Part shown: in pieces, positions 8,321 to 16,616 of the stretch | Numbering within the stretch: position 1 is the first letter of the stretch | Layout of the letters: the number at the start of each line of letters is the position of its first letter | DNA from: an uncultured beta proteobacterium | GTDB lineage: Bacteria > Pseudomonadota > Gammaproteobacteria > Burkholderiales > Burkholderiaceae_C | NCBI GenBank assembly: GCA_903920695.1 | Contig: CAIXNB010000014.1 | Span: 1 to 36,129 of the forward strand | DNA length: 36,129 nt | Reading direction: 5' to 3' | Position numbers and translations under genes: made by a program | Notes under the pieces: model-generated | The model's database searches: none | What the model was told of the DNA's origin: nothing | Seen by the model: the letters and a program-made list of their open reading frames with translations, nothing else

Positions 8321-8961
8321 TGGACGAGAGTGACGCTGGCATTGAACAAACCGCGCCAGTCTGGGCCGTTTTTGGCGACCTGATGTCCGGCTTGTTGGGG
8401 GCGTTTGTACTGCTGCTGGTTGGCGTTCTGGTGGTTCAACTGCAGTTGGCAACGCATCTGCAGGACGAGGTCAAAAAACGCCAGGTCGAAGAGCAGCGCC
8501 GGATCAGCCTTGAAAAAGCCTTGGCCATTCCGCTGGCCACGGGACGAATCACCTTGAACAACGGGCGCATCGGCATCAGCGGCCGCGTCCTGTTCTCGCT
8601 CAATTCCGACCAGTTGCAGCCTGACGGCCGGCAACTGCTTAACAGTCTGGTGATCCCGCTGCGGGCCTACTTGAGCGCACGGGATGAACTGCTGATGGTC
8701 AGCGGGTTTACCGATGATCGCTCGATACGGGAGGGCAACTCGCGCTTTTCTGACAATTGGGAGCTGTCGGCGCAGCGGGCTTTGACCGTCACGCGGGCTT
8801 TGATCGAGGAAGGGATGCCTTCTTCGCTGGTGTTCGCAGCCGCCTTTGGTGCCGAGCAACCGGTAACACCCAATGTTGATGAAGCGGCGCGCTCGCAGAA
8901 CCGGCGCGTCGAAATGGCGCCTGTCCCCAAAACCAGCAATCCGAAAAATACCGCTCCATGA
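8320..8961 (+). CDS. MotB/ZorB-like protein with one membrane helix and OmpA domain
   Basis: A 213-residue protein. The N-terminus has one hydrophobic helix (~21-42) introduced by VFGDLMSGLLGAFVLLLV. Asp20 sits at the membrane entry just where MotB, ExbD and ZorB carry the essential proton-accepting aspartate, and the DLMS sequence resembles ZorB. A short charged helix follows (~48-68), then an OmpA-type peptidoglycan-binding domain: FSLNSDQLQPDG (92-103), GFTDD (129-133), NWELSAQRA (146-154) and the ending RSQNRRVEM (191-199), which holds the canonical Asn-Arg-Arg. It would anchor the complex to the cell wall. The ATG overlaps the DUF802 stop (TGATG), so the pair is made together, as stator A/B subunits are. 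Confidence 0.88.
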   Translation: MDESDAGIEQTAPVWAVFGDLMSGLLGAFVLLLVGVLVVQLQLATHLQDEVKKRQVEEQRRISLEKALAIPLATGRITLNNGRIGISGRVLFSLNSDQLQPDGRQLLNSLVIPLRAYLSARDELLMVSGFTDDRSIREGNSRFSDNWELSAQRALTVTRALIEEGMPSSLVFAAAFGAEQPVTPNVDEAARSQNRRVEMAPVPKTSNPKNTAP

Positions 8962-9728
8962 TGGCGCTTGAATGCGGCAGGACTTCGGATGCGCTGGTGG
9001 CTCAAGCCCTGGATTTCCGCTCCGGGATCGCGGCCTTGCGCCGGCTCGGCGCTGATCGATTTGACCCCGTGGGCCTGCATTACCTTGAACGGCTTGCCTC
9101 GCACTCGATCACTCAGCAAGACCGCGTCCAGTGCATTCTGGGTACCAAACTGGCAGCCGCGCTGGCGTCGTTCAGACAGCGCTTCGAGCGGGCGCAATTG
9201 GCGACCCAGGCGGCCATCGCAGATGCGGGGTTGGAAGATCCGCTTGCCGCCATCGCGCTTGAGCGCTTGTTCGCCGCGGGTGATTTCAGCGGCGTGCTGC
9301 GCTTGATCGCGCAAGGCAAGCGCAGCGGGCCACGCGAGTCCCTGGCTGATCTGGCGCGCTATGTTTCTGAGCATGCGCCGCAATCGGTCCAGGGCGGTGT
9401 TGGCGAGAATGTCGGATCGCGTCCCGAACTGAAAGCACTGCGCTATTTCAGAAGTACCTGGTCAAAGCTCAGCGTTGACAGGCAGGTGGCACAGGCACTT
9501 GGTCAGGCGCCCAGGAATGCGGGCCCGATTAATTCGCATAAGCTGGTGCTGCGCTCGCTGGCCTTGATGCGCGAGCTCTCGCCCGATTACCTCCAGCGCT
9601 TTATGTCCTACGCCGACACCTTGCTGTGCCTCGAACAAGGTGAGCAGGAAAAGCAAACCCCTGCCAGGAAATCCGCCGACGGTGACGGTGCCACGCCAGC
9701 AAAGCGGCGGCGCAGCCGTGTCCGCTGA
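8958..9728 (+). CDS. DUF2894-family protein, last gene of motor-like operon
   Basis: A 256-residue soluble protein matching DUF2894, a family of unknown function. No signal peptide or membrane segment is visible. The body is mostly helical, with RSGIAALRRLGADRFDPVG (~21-39) near the start and SPDYLQRFMSYADTLLCLEQ (~207-226) before a disordered, basic tail ending KRRRSRVR. The basic tail could bind nucleic acid or acidic membrane surfaces, but that is speculation. The ATG overlaps the OmpA-gene stop by four bases (ATGATG at 8958-8963). It completes a gene order (DUF3348, DUF802, OmpA, DUF2894) that I recall as conserved in Burkholderiales, which argues for one shared function. Confidence 0.82.
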   Translation: MMALECGRTSDALVAQALDFRSGIAALRRLGADRFDPVGLHYLERLASHSITQQDRVQCILGTKLAAALASFRQRFERAQLATQAAIADAGLEDPLAAIALERLFAAGDFSGVLRLIAQGKRSGPRESLADLARYVSEHAPQSVQGGVGENVGSRPELKALRYFRSTWSKLSVDRQVAQALGQAPRNAGPINSHKLVLRSLALMRELSPDYLQRFMSYADTLLCLEQGEQEKQTPARKSADGDGATPAKRRRSRVR

Positions 9729-9771
9729 GGCCTGCAATCACCCGGCGAGCCCTTCGGCACGGCACAGCGAC

Positions 9772-9777
9772 TAAAAT
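9772..9777 (+). promoter_or_regulatory. Possible -10 element for the J-domain operon
   Basis: TAAAAT inside CTAAAATCGG matches five of six -10 consensus bases and lies 73 bp before the J-domain ATG, at the only sizeable gap before the operon. No good -35 hexamer is seen at 16-18 bp. Confidence 0.35.
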
Positions 9778-9850
9778 CGGTGCGTGCTGGCCCACGAGCA
9801 GCCCCTCATCGGACGCCTGCCGTTCGAAACACCCAACACCCAAGCGCCGC

Positions 9851-10138
9851 ATGAAAGACCATTACACCGCCCTGGGACTCGGCAGCGCCGCCTCCCTCGC
9901 CGATATCAAGAAAGCGTTTCGCCAGCGGGCGTCGCAATACCACCCGGACCGCAACACGCAGGCCGATGCGCCGGCGCGCTTTCGCGCCGTGCAAGAGGCT
10001 TACGAGGTGCTATCGGACGAGGCCAAACGCCTGGCCTATGACGACAACCGCCGCCGCAACCTGCTCGACAACCCGGCGCAAACGGCGCGGGAAATCTGGC
10101 AAGCCTATTTTCAACCCCTGCGCCAGACCGAGCCTTAA
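9851..10138 (+). CDS. Minimal J-domain (DnaJ-like) protein
   Basis: A 95-residue protein that is essentially only a J domain. The N-terminus DHYTALGLGSAASLADIKKA and the invariant HPD at residues 31-33 (QYHPDRN) are followed by helix III ending in a YEVLSDEAKRLAYD stretch (~59-72). It lacks the Gly/Phe region, zinc fingers and C-terminal domain of true DnaJ. J domains stimulate the ATPase of Hsp70 (DnaK); a stand-alone one usually serves a specific client. The downstream, same-strand, closely spaced unknown genes are the obvious candidates. The ATG at 9851 gives a normal J-domain start. Confidence 0.92.
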   Translation: MKDHYTALGLGSAASLADIKKAFRQRASQYHPDRNTQADAPARFRAVQEAYEVLSDEAKRLAYDDNRRRNLLDNPAQTAREIWQAYFQPLRQTEP

Positions 10139-10185
10139 TTCAGCTGTGTCCGGCCTTCAGTCAACCGCCACCAGAGTAAGTTCCC

Positions 10186-10764
10186 ATCAGTACCTCCGCC
10201 TACTTTCACAACCTGCGCTCGGCCTACCAATCCGAACTCGATGATCTCCGCACCGACTCCGAAGGCCACGATGTGCTGCGCAAACGCCTCGCTGAAAAGC
10301 GCCGCGAGCTGGGCTTTCTGCTCAAGATGATGGAGCCCAACCCCGAGATGGTGGCCGTCGTCCTGCACCAGGCCTTTCGCTTTCGCAACCCGGTGGTGAT
10401 GGACCACCTGGTGGCGCAGGATGCGGATGAGTTGCCCGAGTGGCATAGCTTCAGCGACACCATCGACGTCGCGGCCTGGGCCGGTGAGATCGTGCAAACC
10501 ATTCTGGAAGAGCCCCTGGGCGAGTGGTTCATGACCATTGCCGGCGCACTCGAATACATGCACCACAAACCGCTGACGGCGGCCGAGCGTGCGCAGGTAG
10601 AAGACAACGAAGAAGACGGCCAGCAGGACCGCGACGCCGTGCGCAACGAGCGCCACGAGGACAACCACACCGAAGACCACGACGAAGAAGAGTCCGAGGC
10701 CCGCGCCCAAGAGGATGCCGGCAACGACTGGATGGTTGAGCAAGGTTTCGATCGCAAAGACTGA
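10186..10764 (+). CDS. Unrecognised acidic protein, apparently with a non-standard ATC start
   Basis: No family recognised. The first standard start is GTG at 10273 (163 residues), but the same frame upstream clearly reads as protein: STSAYFHNLRSAYQSELDDL from 10189, open back to a stop at 10177-10179. No ATG, GTG or TTG lies in that part; the codon in the right place is ATC at 10186-10188, preceded by a purine-rich AGAGTAAG at 10173-10180. One base change (ATC from ATG) or a sequencing error would explain it. From ATC the product is 192 residues. The C-terminal third (~135-190) is dominated by Asp, Glu, Gln, His and Arg and is probably disordered. It lies 47 bp after the J-domain gene and 21 bp before the next gene, probably in one operon. 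Confidence 0.7.
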   Translation: MSTSAYFHNLRSAYQSELDDLRTDSEGHDVLRKRLAEKRRELGFLLKMMEPNPEMVAVVLHQAFRFRNPVVMDHLVAQDADELPEWHSFSDTIDVAAWAGEIVQTILEEPLGEWFMTIAGALEYMHHKPLTAAERAQVEDNEEDGQQDRDAVRNERHEDNHTEDHDEEESEARAQEDAGNDWMVEQGFDRKD

Positions 10765-10785
10765 TGCCCTCCTGAAAGACACACC

Positions 10786-11532
10786 ATGACTGCACTCGCC
10801 CTGATTGCCAAAACCCAAAGCCTGATTGCCGCCGGTGACATCGTGGCGGCCGAAGCCGCGCTGGTTGAACTGGCCGACACCGAAGGCGACAAGGCCTTGA
10901 TGCTGGTGCTCGAACAGTTGCCGCCCAAAGACATCCTGGCCGTGATCCGCGAATATGACAACTCCAAGGAGTCGGTCATCAACCTGTTGGTCACGCCCGA
11001 GCAATTTGCGCGCGCCGTGGTCATCGAGAAGCAGTACAAGGACTTGAGCCGTACCCACCTGCGCGGTATGGTCAATTCCATCATCTTCCGTGAAGACGCC
11101 GATCCGGTTGAGTTCCTGACGGCCATTGGCGACCTGGAAGGCGGCGCTGAAGCACTGGCCGACTACTTCACCGAAAAATGGAGCCGCATCGAAGCCTTTG
11201 CCCGCAGCGGCGCTTTCGACGCCGCAGAGGACGACGGCGACATCGTCTCCGAGACGGCCCTGCTGGCCAATGCCTATGTCAAGCCGCGTGTTGATGAGGA
11301 CGAAGTGGCCGACCAGGACTGGATGCAACTGGCCTGGCTTTTGCGCCACGACTGCCCCGATCTTTTTGTGGAAATGCTGCTGGTGCTGCGTGCCAAGGCC
11401 CGCGCCCATGATGCCGGCCAGGGCGAAGAACTGCCGGCCGAAGAAGACGACGGCACTGTGGAAACCCGCGACACCGACCGCGGCAAGGCGACACCGGCAG
11501 CGCTGGAGGCGGACGAGGAGTCGGCTATTTAG
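10786..11532 (+). CDS. Unrecognised helical protein with acidic tail, J-domain operon
   Basis: A 248-residue soluble protein of no family I can name. Residues ~1-30 and ~38-75 (ALMLVLEQLPPKDILAVIRE) look like short helical repeats, faintly reminiscent of the MgtE N-terminal or FliG-type superhelix, though this is too weak for a call. The last ~45 residues are Glu/Asp-rich and low in complexity (EELPAEEDDGTVE, ending ADEESAI), matching the acidic tail of the preceding gene product. No signal peptide or membrane helix. It sits between two other unknown genes in the same direction with gaps of 21 and 15 bp. A cytoplasmic partner of the J-domain protein is a guess from position. Confidence 0.75.
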   Translation: MTALALIAKTQSLIAAGDIVAAEAALVELADTEGDKALMLVLEQLPPKDILAVIREYDNSKESVINLLVTPEQFARAVVIEKQYKDLSRTHLRGMVNSIIFREDADPVEFLTAIGDLEGGAEALADYFTEKWSRIEAFARSGAFDAAEDDGDIVSETALLANAYVKPRVDEDEVADQDWMQLAWLLRHDCPDLFVEMLLVLRAKARAHDAGQGEELPAEEDDGTVETRDTDRGKATPAALEADEESAI

Positions 11533-11547
11533 GAGACCGCCGCAGCC

Positions 11548-12798
11548 ATGTCGATTTCTCAAGAGCCCTCACCCGCTACGGCGCAGTCGCTTGCGCACTT
11601 CGATGCGCGTCCGTTTTTTGAAAAGGCCCTGGCCTACGGTCTGCAGCACGGCATCATCGACCAGGCCAAGCTCGACGCCATCGAGACCGAAGCACCCAAG
11701 GGCATGGTGCAGATTGCGCGTTACTTCGGCAGCGAGTTTCTGCGCCCCGAGTTGGAAAAGGCGCGCGAGCGCATCGTCAATCTGGTCAGCCTGAAACTGG
11801 AGCTGAGCAGCGCGGGCGATCTGCTGCAGGCTGCCGTGGCGCTGCGCGACCACAGCTTGCTGTCGCGCTCCAAGGGCGCCTCCGACCTGCTCAAGGCCTT
11901 GATTGCCATGCCGCAAAGCAGTCACTTCGGCATGAACGAGCGTGGCGGCTTCAGCGACGAGCAGATCCCGCAACTGGCCAAATGGTCGCTGCGCAGCCTG
12001 GCCGACTACCAGGCCGAACTGGCCCGACGCCAGCGGGTGGCACACGTCATCCATGCCGCACGCTGGTTCGCGCAGCAACTGGGCATGGACGGAGAAGACC
12101 TGGAAGACGCCGGTCGCGATGCCGAAGCGGTGATTCGCACGGCCCTGCTGATGCTCGCCACGCGCCAGACCCGCTTGCCAGACTGGGTGGCTTTCCAGAA
12201 AACAATTGCCAGCCTGCGCCGAAAAGCCACTGCATCCAAAGCCAAGGATCTGTTCATCCCCCTGCCGAACGACCTGCCGGCCGAATTCAAGGCGATTGTG
12301 GCGGGCGTGCGCAAGACCGTCGTTGCGGACCTGCCGAAGATTCTGGACAGCAGCCTGCCGGCCCGCAAACTCTTTGACCAGACACCGGCCTTCATGGGTC
12401 GCTACTTTTGGGTCGAAGACGCCCTGAGCGAAGTGGACGACTTTGACCGCGCCGCGTCCGCAGCCTGGAACAAGGCCACTGGCGGTCACAGCGACGACAG
12501 CTCGCTGCTGACGCTGTTCCTGTGCATCGCATCCGGCAGCGCCCACAAGACCCTGCTCAGCGCCAAAGCCGCCGCTGCGCTGGTGCGCAAAATCCGCAAA
12601 TCGGGCATGACGCCGGAACCGGTCTCACACTACATTCTGGGCCACGCCCCGGCCCACTATCAGGAAGTCTATCTGCAACTGTGGCAGGACTTTCTCGACG
12701 AGGCGCAAGACCGTTTGCTCAGCGATCACGACGACGCCTTGCACGAGGCCATGGCCTTGTTGCGGCGTGACTGCAATATCGCTGCAGAGACCTCTTGA
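11548..12798 (+). CDS. Unrecognised 416-residue protein upstream of mutS
   Basis: No family recognised. The protein is soluble and mostly helical, with no signal peptide. Visible landmarks are a Phe/Ala-rich start (HFDARPFFEKALAYGLQHGI), a central stretch LFIPLPNDLPAEFKAIV (~233-249) and a C-terminal part FLCIASGSAHKTLL (~321-334). There is no P-loop or obvious catalytic signature. The start ATG at 11548 is preceded by AGGAG at 11531-11535, a good ribosome site at ~12 bp. It is the last gene of the J-domain set, 54 bp before mutS. GC content and codon use match the surrounding core genes, so recent transfer is unlikely. Confidence 0.78.
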   Translation: MSISQEPSPATAQSLAHFDARPFFEKALAYGLQHGIIDQAKLDAIETEAPKGMVQIARYFGSEFLRPELEKARERIVNLVSLKLELSSAGDLLQAAVALRDHSLLSRSKGASDLLKALIAMPQSSHFGMNERGGFSDEQIPQLAKWSLRSLADYQAELARRQRVAHVIHAARWFAQQLGMDGEDLEDAGRDAEAVIRTALLMLATRQTRLPDWVAFQKTIASLRRKATASKAKDLFIPLPNDLPAEFKAIVAGVRKTVVADLPKILDSSLPARKLFDQTPAFMGRYFWVEDALSEVDDFDRAASAAWNKATGGHSDDSSLLTLFLCIASGSAHKTLLSAKAAAALVRKIRKSGMTPEPVSHYILGHAPAHYQEVYLQLWQDFLDEAQDRLLSDHDDALHEAMALLRRDCNIAAETS

Positions 12799-12814
12799 AC
12801 CAGACCAGCAGAGC

Positions 12815-12828
12815 GGCCGGCTTCGGCC
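12815..12828 (+). terminator. Short GC hairpin between the unknown operon and mutS
   Basis: GGCCG at 12815-12819 and CGGCC at 12824-12828 form a 5-bp stem with a GCTT loop, 16 bp after the stop of the 416-residue gene. A C-rich rather than U-rich tail follows, so it is at best a weak terminator or pause site. Confidence 0.2.
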
Positions 12829-12839
12829 CCCGATCTTGA

Positions 12840-12845
12840 TAGACT
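12840..12845 (+). promoter_or_regulatory. Possible -10 element giving a leaderless mutS transcript
   Basis: TAGACT ends seven bases before the mutS ATG, so a transcript would start at or next to the A of ATG. No Shine-Dalgarno sequence lies between. The same layout is seen before glnS. Confidence 0.35.
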
Positions 12846-12852
12846 TGCGCCG

Positions 12853-15468
12853 ATGACTGACAACGCAAAGCAACACTCCCCCATGATGCAGCAGTACCTC
12901 GGCCTCAAGGTCGGGTTCCCTGACACGCTGCTGCTGTACCGGATGGGCGATTTCTACGAGCTGTTCTACGCCGATGCCGAGAAGGCGGCGCGCCTGCTCA
13001 ACATCACGCTGACGCAACGCGGCCAGTCAGCCGGCGAGCCGGTGGTGATGGCTGGCGTGCCCTTTCATTCTCTGGAAACCTACCTGGCGCGCCTGATCAA
13101 GCTTGGCGAATCGGTGGCGATCTGCGAACAGGTCGGTGAGGTCACCGGCAAAGGCCCAGTCGAGCGCAAGGTGGTGCGCGTGGTGACGCCCGGCACGCTG
13201 ACCGACCTGGAACTGCTCAGCGACAAGACCGAGGCCATGCTGCTCGCTGTGCATCAGGGGCCACGCAACCGCTGCGGCCTGGCCTGGCTCAGCATCACGC
13301 AGGGCGAACTGGCGCTGGCCGAGTGCACACCCGACGAACTGCCCGACTGGCTGGCGCGCATTGCGCCGGGTGAACTGCTGTTCAGCGCCGGTGCCACACC
13401 GGCGTTCGAGGCCAGGTTGCGCCAGATCCAGACCGCATCCACACTGAGCATCACGGCACGTCCCGACTGGCAGTTCGATTCGGGACTGGGCGAGCGCAAG
13501 CTGCTGGCGCAGTTGCAGGCTGCCAGCCTGGCGCCCTGGCAGGCGCAGGAACTCACGCTGGCACACGCCGCTGCGGCGGCGCTGCTGGGCTACGCCGAAC
13601 ACACGCAGGGCCGGGCGCTCACGCACCTGCACAGCCTGCGCGTGCAGCGCGACGACGACACCATAGCCTTGCCGCAGAGCACGCGGCGCAATCTGGAACT
13701 CACGCAGACCCTGCGCGGCGAGGACCAGCCGACGCTGTTTTCGCTGCTCGACACCTGCCTGACCGGCATGGGCAGTCGCCAGTTAAAGAACTGGTTACTC
13801 AATCCGCGTCGTGATCGCACGCAAGCGCAGCAGCGGCGTGACGCCATTGCCGCGCTGCGCGACGGCGCGCCCGGCGCTCAACAATCCGGCCCCTGGCGCA
13901 AACTGCGCGAACAGCTCAAGGGCAGCACCGACGTTGAGCGCATCACCGCACGCTTGGCGCTGCGCCAGGTGCGACCGCGCGAATTGCTGGCACTGACGCT
14001 GACGCTGCAAAAAACCGCGCAACTCGTGCCCCTGTTTGACGGACTCGATGCCTACCTGACGCAGATCGCAGCTGCGCTGCTGCCCCCGTCTGGTTGCGCC
14101 GAACTGCTCAGCCGCGCCATCGCCCCGGAGCCGGCGGCGCTGGTGCGCGACGGCGGCGTGATCGCCGATGGCTTCGATGCCGAACTCGACGAACTGCGCG
14201 CCATCCAGACCAACTGCGACGGCTTTTTGCTCGACCTCGAAGGGCGCGAGCGTGCGCGCAGCGGCATTGCCAATTTGCGCGTTCAGTTCAACAAGGTGCA
14301 CGGCTTCTACATCGAGGTCACGCAGGGCCAGGTCGACAAGGTACCCGAAGACTACCGGCGCCGCCAAACGCTGAAGAACGCCGAGCGCTTCATCACGCCC
14401 GAACTCAAGGCCTTTGAAGACAAGGCCCTGAGCGCGCAGGAGCGCGCCCTGGCACGCGAGAAATGGCTCTACGAACAATTGCTCGACCAGTTGCAGGAAC
14501 ACGTGCCGGCACTGGCCAGACTGGCACAGGCACTGGCCGCGCTCGATGCGCTGTGCGCCCTGACCGAGCGCGCGCTTACGCTCAACTGGTGCGCACCGCA
14601 GTTTGCCAAGGAGCCGTGCCTGGAGATCGAAGCCGGGCGCCATCCGGTGGTCGAGATGCGCCTCGCCCAGACCAGCTCCGGCGCGTTTATTGCCAACGAC
14701 ACGCGCCTGGGGCCGCGCCAGCGCATGCAAATCATCACCGGCCCCAACATGGGCGGCAAATCGACCTACATGCGCCAGATCGCCGTCATCGTGCTGCTCG
14801 CCAGCATGGGCAGTTACGTGCCGGCGACGGCGTGCCGTCTGGGACCGATTGACGCCATCCACACCCGCATCGGTGCCGCCGACGATCTGGCCAACGCGCA
14901 GTCCACTTTCATGCTGGAGATGCTCGAAGCGGCGCAGATCCTGCACAGCGCGACGCCGCAGTCGCTGGTGTTGATGGACGAGATCGGGCGCGGTACCAGC
15001 ACCTTCGACGGTCTGGCGCTGGCCTCGGCCATCGCCACGCAGTTGCATGACAAGACCCAGGCCTATACGCTGTTTGCCACGCACTACTTCGAGCTGACCG
15101 CGTTCCCGTCCGAGCACCACGCGGCCGTCAACGTGCATGTCAGCGCGATTGAGGCGGGCCGTGACATTGTGTTTCTGCATGAGATCCAGAGCGGGCCGGC
15201 GAGTCGCAGCTACGGCATCCAGGTGGCACGCCTGGCCGGCATGCCCGCTGCTGTCGTGAACCAGGCGCGCCAGACACTGGAGGCGTTGGAGAGGCAGGCG
15301 ACGCAAAGCCAGGCTCAGGTTGACCTGTTCGCTGTGCCAACTTCGACGCAGGCACTTGCCACCAGCGCGGTCGAAGCAGCGCTCAAGGTAATCGACCCGG
15401 ATGCCCTGAGTCCGCGCGAAGCACTCGATGCGCTGTACCAGCTCAGGGCCCTGGCAACAAAAGGCTGA
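12853..15468 (+). CDS. mutS: DNA mismatch repair protein MutS
   Basis: An 871-residue MutS, close to the E. coli length of 853. It recognises mismatches and small loops, then uses ATP to recruit MutL. The mismatch-reading Phe-X-Glu is F34-Y35-E36 in RMGDFYELF. The ATPase carries Walker [10 protein letters not shown] (630-638), Walker B LMDE (D709-E710) and the signature GRGTSTFDG directly after it. The middle connector, lever and clamp domains fill the space between. Near the C-terminus [20 protein letters not shown] matches the tetramer/dimer-forming tail. All expected motifs are intact. The ATG at 12853 lacks a Shine-Dalgarno sequence; a downstream ATG (residue 11) would remove part of the N-terminal domain. 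Unlike its neighbours it is a universally conserved gene. Confidence 0.99.
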   Translation: MTDNAKQHSPMMQQYLGLKVGFPDTLLLYRMGDFYELFYADAEKAARLLNITLTQRGQSAGEPVVMAGVPFHSLETYLARLIKLGESVAICEQVGEVTGKGPVERKVVRVVTPGTLTDLELLSDKTEAMLLAVHQGPRNRCGLAWLSITQGELALAECTPDELPDWLARIAPGELLFSAGATPAFEARLRQIQTASTLSITARPDWQFDSGLGERKLLAQLQAASLAPWQAQELTLAHAAAAALLGYAEHTQGRALTHLHSLRVQRDDDTIALPQSTRRNLELTQTLRGEDQPTLFSLLDTCLTGMGSRQLKNWLLNPRRDRTQAQQRRDAIAALRDGAPGAQQSGPWRKLREQLKGSTDVERITARLALRQVRPRELLALTLTLQKTAQLVPLFDGLDAYLTQIAAALLPPSGCAELLSRAIAPEPAALVRDGGVIADGFDAELDELRAIQTNCDGFLLDLEGRERARSGIANLRVQFNKVHGFYIEVTQGQVDKVPEDYRRRQTLKNAERFITPELKAFEDKALSAQERALAREKWLYEQLLDQLQEHVPALARLAQALAALDALCALTERALTLNWCAPQFAKEPCLEIEAGRHPVVEMRLAQTSSGAFIANDTRLGPRQRMQIITGPNMGGKSTYMRQIAVIVLLASMGSYVPATACRLGPIDAIHTRIGAADDLANAQSTFMLEMLEAAQILHSATPQSLVLMDEIGRGTSTFDGLALASAIATQLHDKTQAYTLFATHYFELTAFPSEHHAAVNVHVSAIEAGRDIVFLHEIQSGPASRSYGIQVARLAGMPAAVVNQARQTLEALERQATQSQAQVDLFAVPTSTQALATSAVEAALKVIDPDALSPREALDALYQLRALATKG

Positions 15469-15788
15469 GACCATTTGCGGCATGATGTGGATGCATATTT
15501 TCTCCAATAAATATTGCAAATTCTGAACCGACGCAAGCGCCGTTCAACCACTGCCGGACCGGAGAATGGCGACGCATCGCGGGGCACATCATGCTTGTCA
15601 TTCTCATGACCAACAGTGAGCGAATCACAGGCATCGCAAACTAGCTGAACGCCTTGAACAGCGACTGATTTACATTCCTGTTCCCCGCATCTGTCAAGAC
15701 CGCATCCAACGCACGGAACTGCCTCGCAAGGCCACGCACCGAGCCTAGCCCCGCTACACTCTAGGTATTTCCCCTAAGCAACTAGAAA
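15469..15788. other. Intergenic region between mutS and the Anbu gene
   Basis: This 320-bp gap has no credible gene on either strand. An AT-rich patch at ~15494-15515 contains ATATTT and AAATAT as a 6-bp inverted repeat (15495-15500 and 15509-15514). TACACT at 15755-15760 is a plausible -10 for the Anbu gene, 28 bp before its ATG. I see nothing else. Confidence 0.5.
15755..15760 (+). promoter_or_regulatory. Possible -10 element for the Anbu gene
   Basis: TACACT within GCTACACTCTAGG matches four of six consensus bases, with a short leader to the ATG at 15789. No -35 with a good match is present. Confidence 0.3.
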
Positions 15789-16616
15789 ATGACCTACTGC
15801 GTCGCCATCAAACTCAATGCCGGACTGGTATTTCTATCCGACTCGCGCACCAATGCGGGGCTGGATCAGATCAGCACTTTCCGCAAAATGATCGTCTACG
15901 AAAAGGCGGGGGACCGCTTCATGGTGCTGCTGTCGGCCGGCAACCTGAGCGTTTCGCAGTCGGTGCGCGAGATCCTGCAGATCGAGCAGATCAAGGAGCA
16001 TGAAGACAGCGACCCCATCACGATCTGGAACGCCAAGAGCATGTTTGATGCGGCGCGCGTGCTCGGTGCGGCGATCCGCCATGTTTATGAGCGCGACGCA
16101 GCCTCGCTCAAGCTGGCCGGCGTCGAATTCAATGTATCGCTGATTTTTGGTGGCCAGATCAAAGGCGAAGGCATGCGCCTGTTCCAGGTTTATTCGGCCG
16201 GCAATTTCATCGAAGCCACGCCCGAAACGCCCTATTTTCAGGTCGGCGAATCGAAGTACGGCAAACCGGTACTGGACCGCGTCATCACGCCCTTGACACC
16301 GCTGGACGAAGCCGCCAAATGCGCGTTGGTGTCAATGGACTCCACACTCAAGTCGAACCTGTCGGTCGGCCTGCCGCTCGACATGGTGATCTACGAGGCC
16401 AACAGCTTCCAGACCGACAAGGTGGTCTGCATCGACGATGACAACCCCTACTTCCGCATGCTGCACAGCAGTTGGGGACAGAAGCTGCGCGAAGTGTTTG
16501 ACGCCATCGAAGACCCGATGTGGAACGGCGAGCAGACCGACGTGCCGCTGATCACGCAAACCGGCCGCAACCGGCCCTTGAAGAAGATCAGCACGCCGCA
16601 GGAGAAATTGATTTGA
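15789..16616 (+). CDS. Anbu-type proteasome-like peptidase
   Basis: A 275-residue member of the Ntn-hydrolase proteasome family, of the Anbu type. The start MTYCVAIKLNAGLVFLSDSR is diagnostic: removal of the initiator Met exposes Thr2 as the catalytic N-terminal nucleophile. With that Thr as residue 1, the conserved acid and lysine are D17 and K32 (SDSRTNAG and TFRKM), nearly the proteasome T1/D17/K33 triad. Anbu forms a cytoplasmic open-ring oligomer. The usual Anbu neighbours (alpha-E/DUF403 protein, ATP-grasp, transglutaminase) are absent here; instead an alpha/beta hydrolase overlaps its 3' end. HslV is an alternative family but would be shorter (~175 residues) and pair with HslU. Confidence 0.9.
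   Translation: MTYCVAIKLNAGLVFLSDSRTNAGLDQISTFRKMIVYEKAGDRFMVLLSAGNLSVSQSVREILQIEQIKEHEDSDPITIWNAKSMFDAARVLGAAIRHVYERDAASLKLAGVEFNVSLIFGGQIKGEGMRLFQVYSAGNFIEATPETPYFQVGESKYGKPVLDRVITPLTPLDEAAKCALVSMDSTLKSNLSVGLPLDMVIYEANSFQTDKVVCIDDDNPYFRMLHSSWGQKLREVFDAIEDPMWNGEQTDVPLITQTGRNRPLKKISTPQEKLI

Noticed and set aside
5505..9728. Calling the operon a true Zorya system
   Set aside because: Only the motor pair resembles ZorA/ZorB; no helicase, nuclease or EH-signature effector gene is present, so it is reported only as Zorya-like.
10135..11562. Open frame of 475 codons on the minus strand
   Set aside because: Antisense to the two J-domain operon genes; low-complexity Val/Gly/His-rich translation without domains. 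The plus-strand genes have better spacing and protein-like composition.
13795..15519. Open frame of 574 codons on the minus strand
   Set aside because: It lies antisense to mutS, whose motifs are fully intact; the residues are Arg/Gln/His-rich as in high-GC shadow frames, and no domain is visible.
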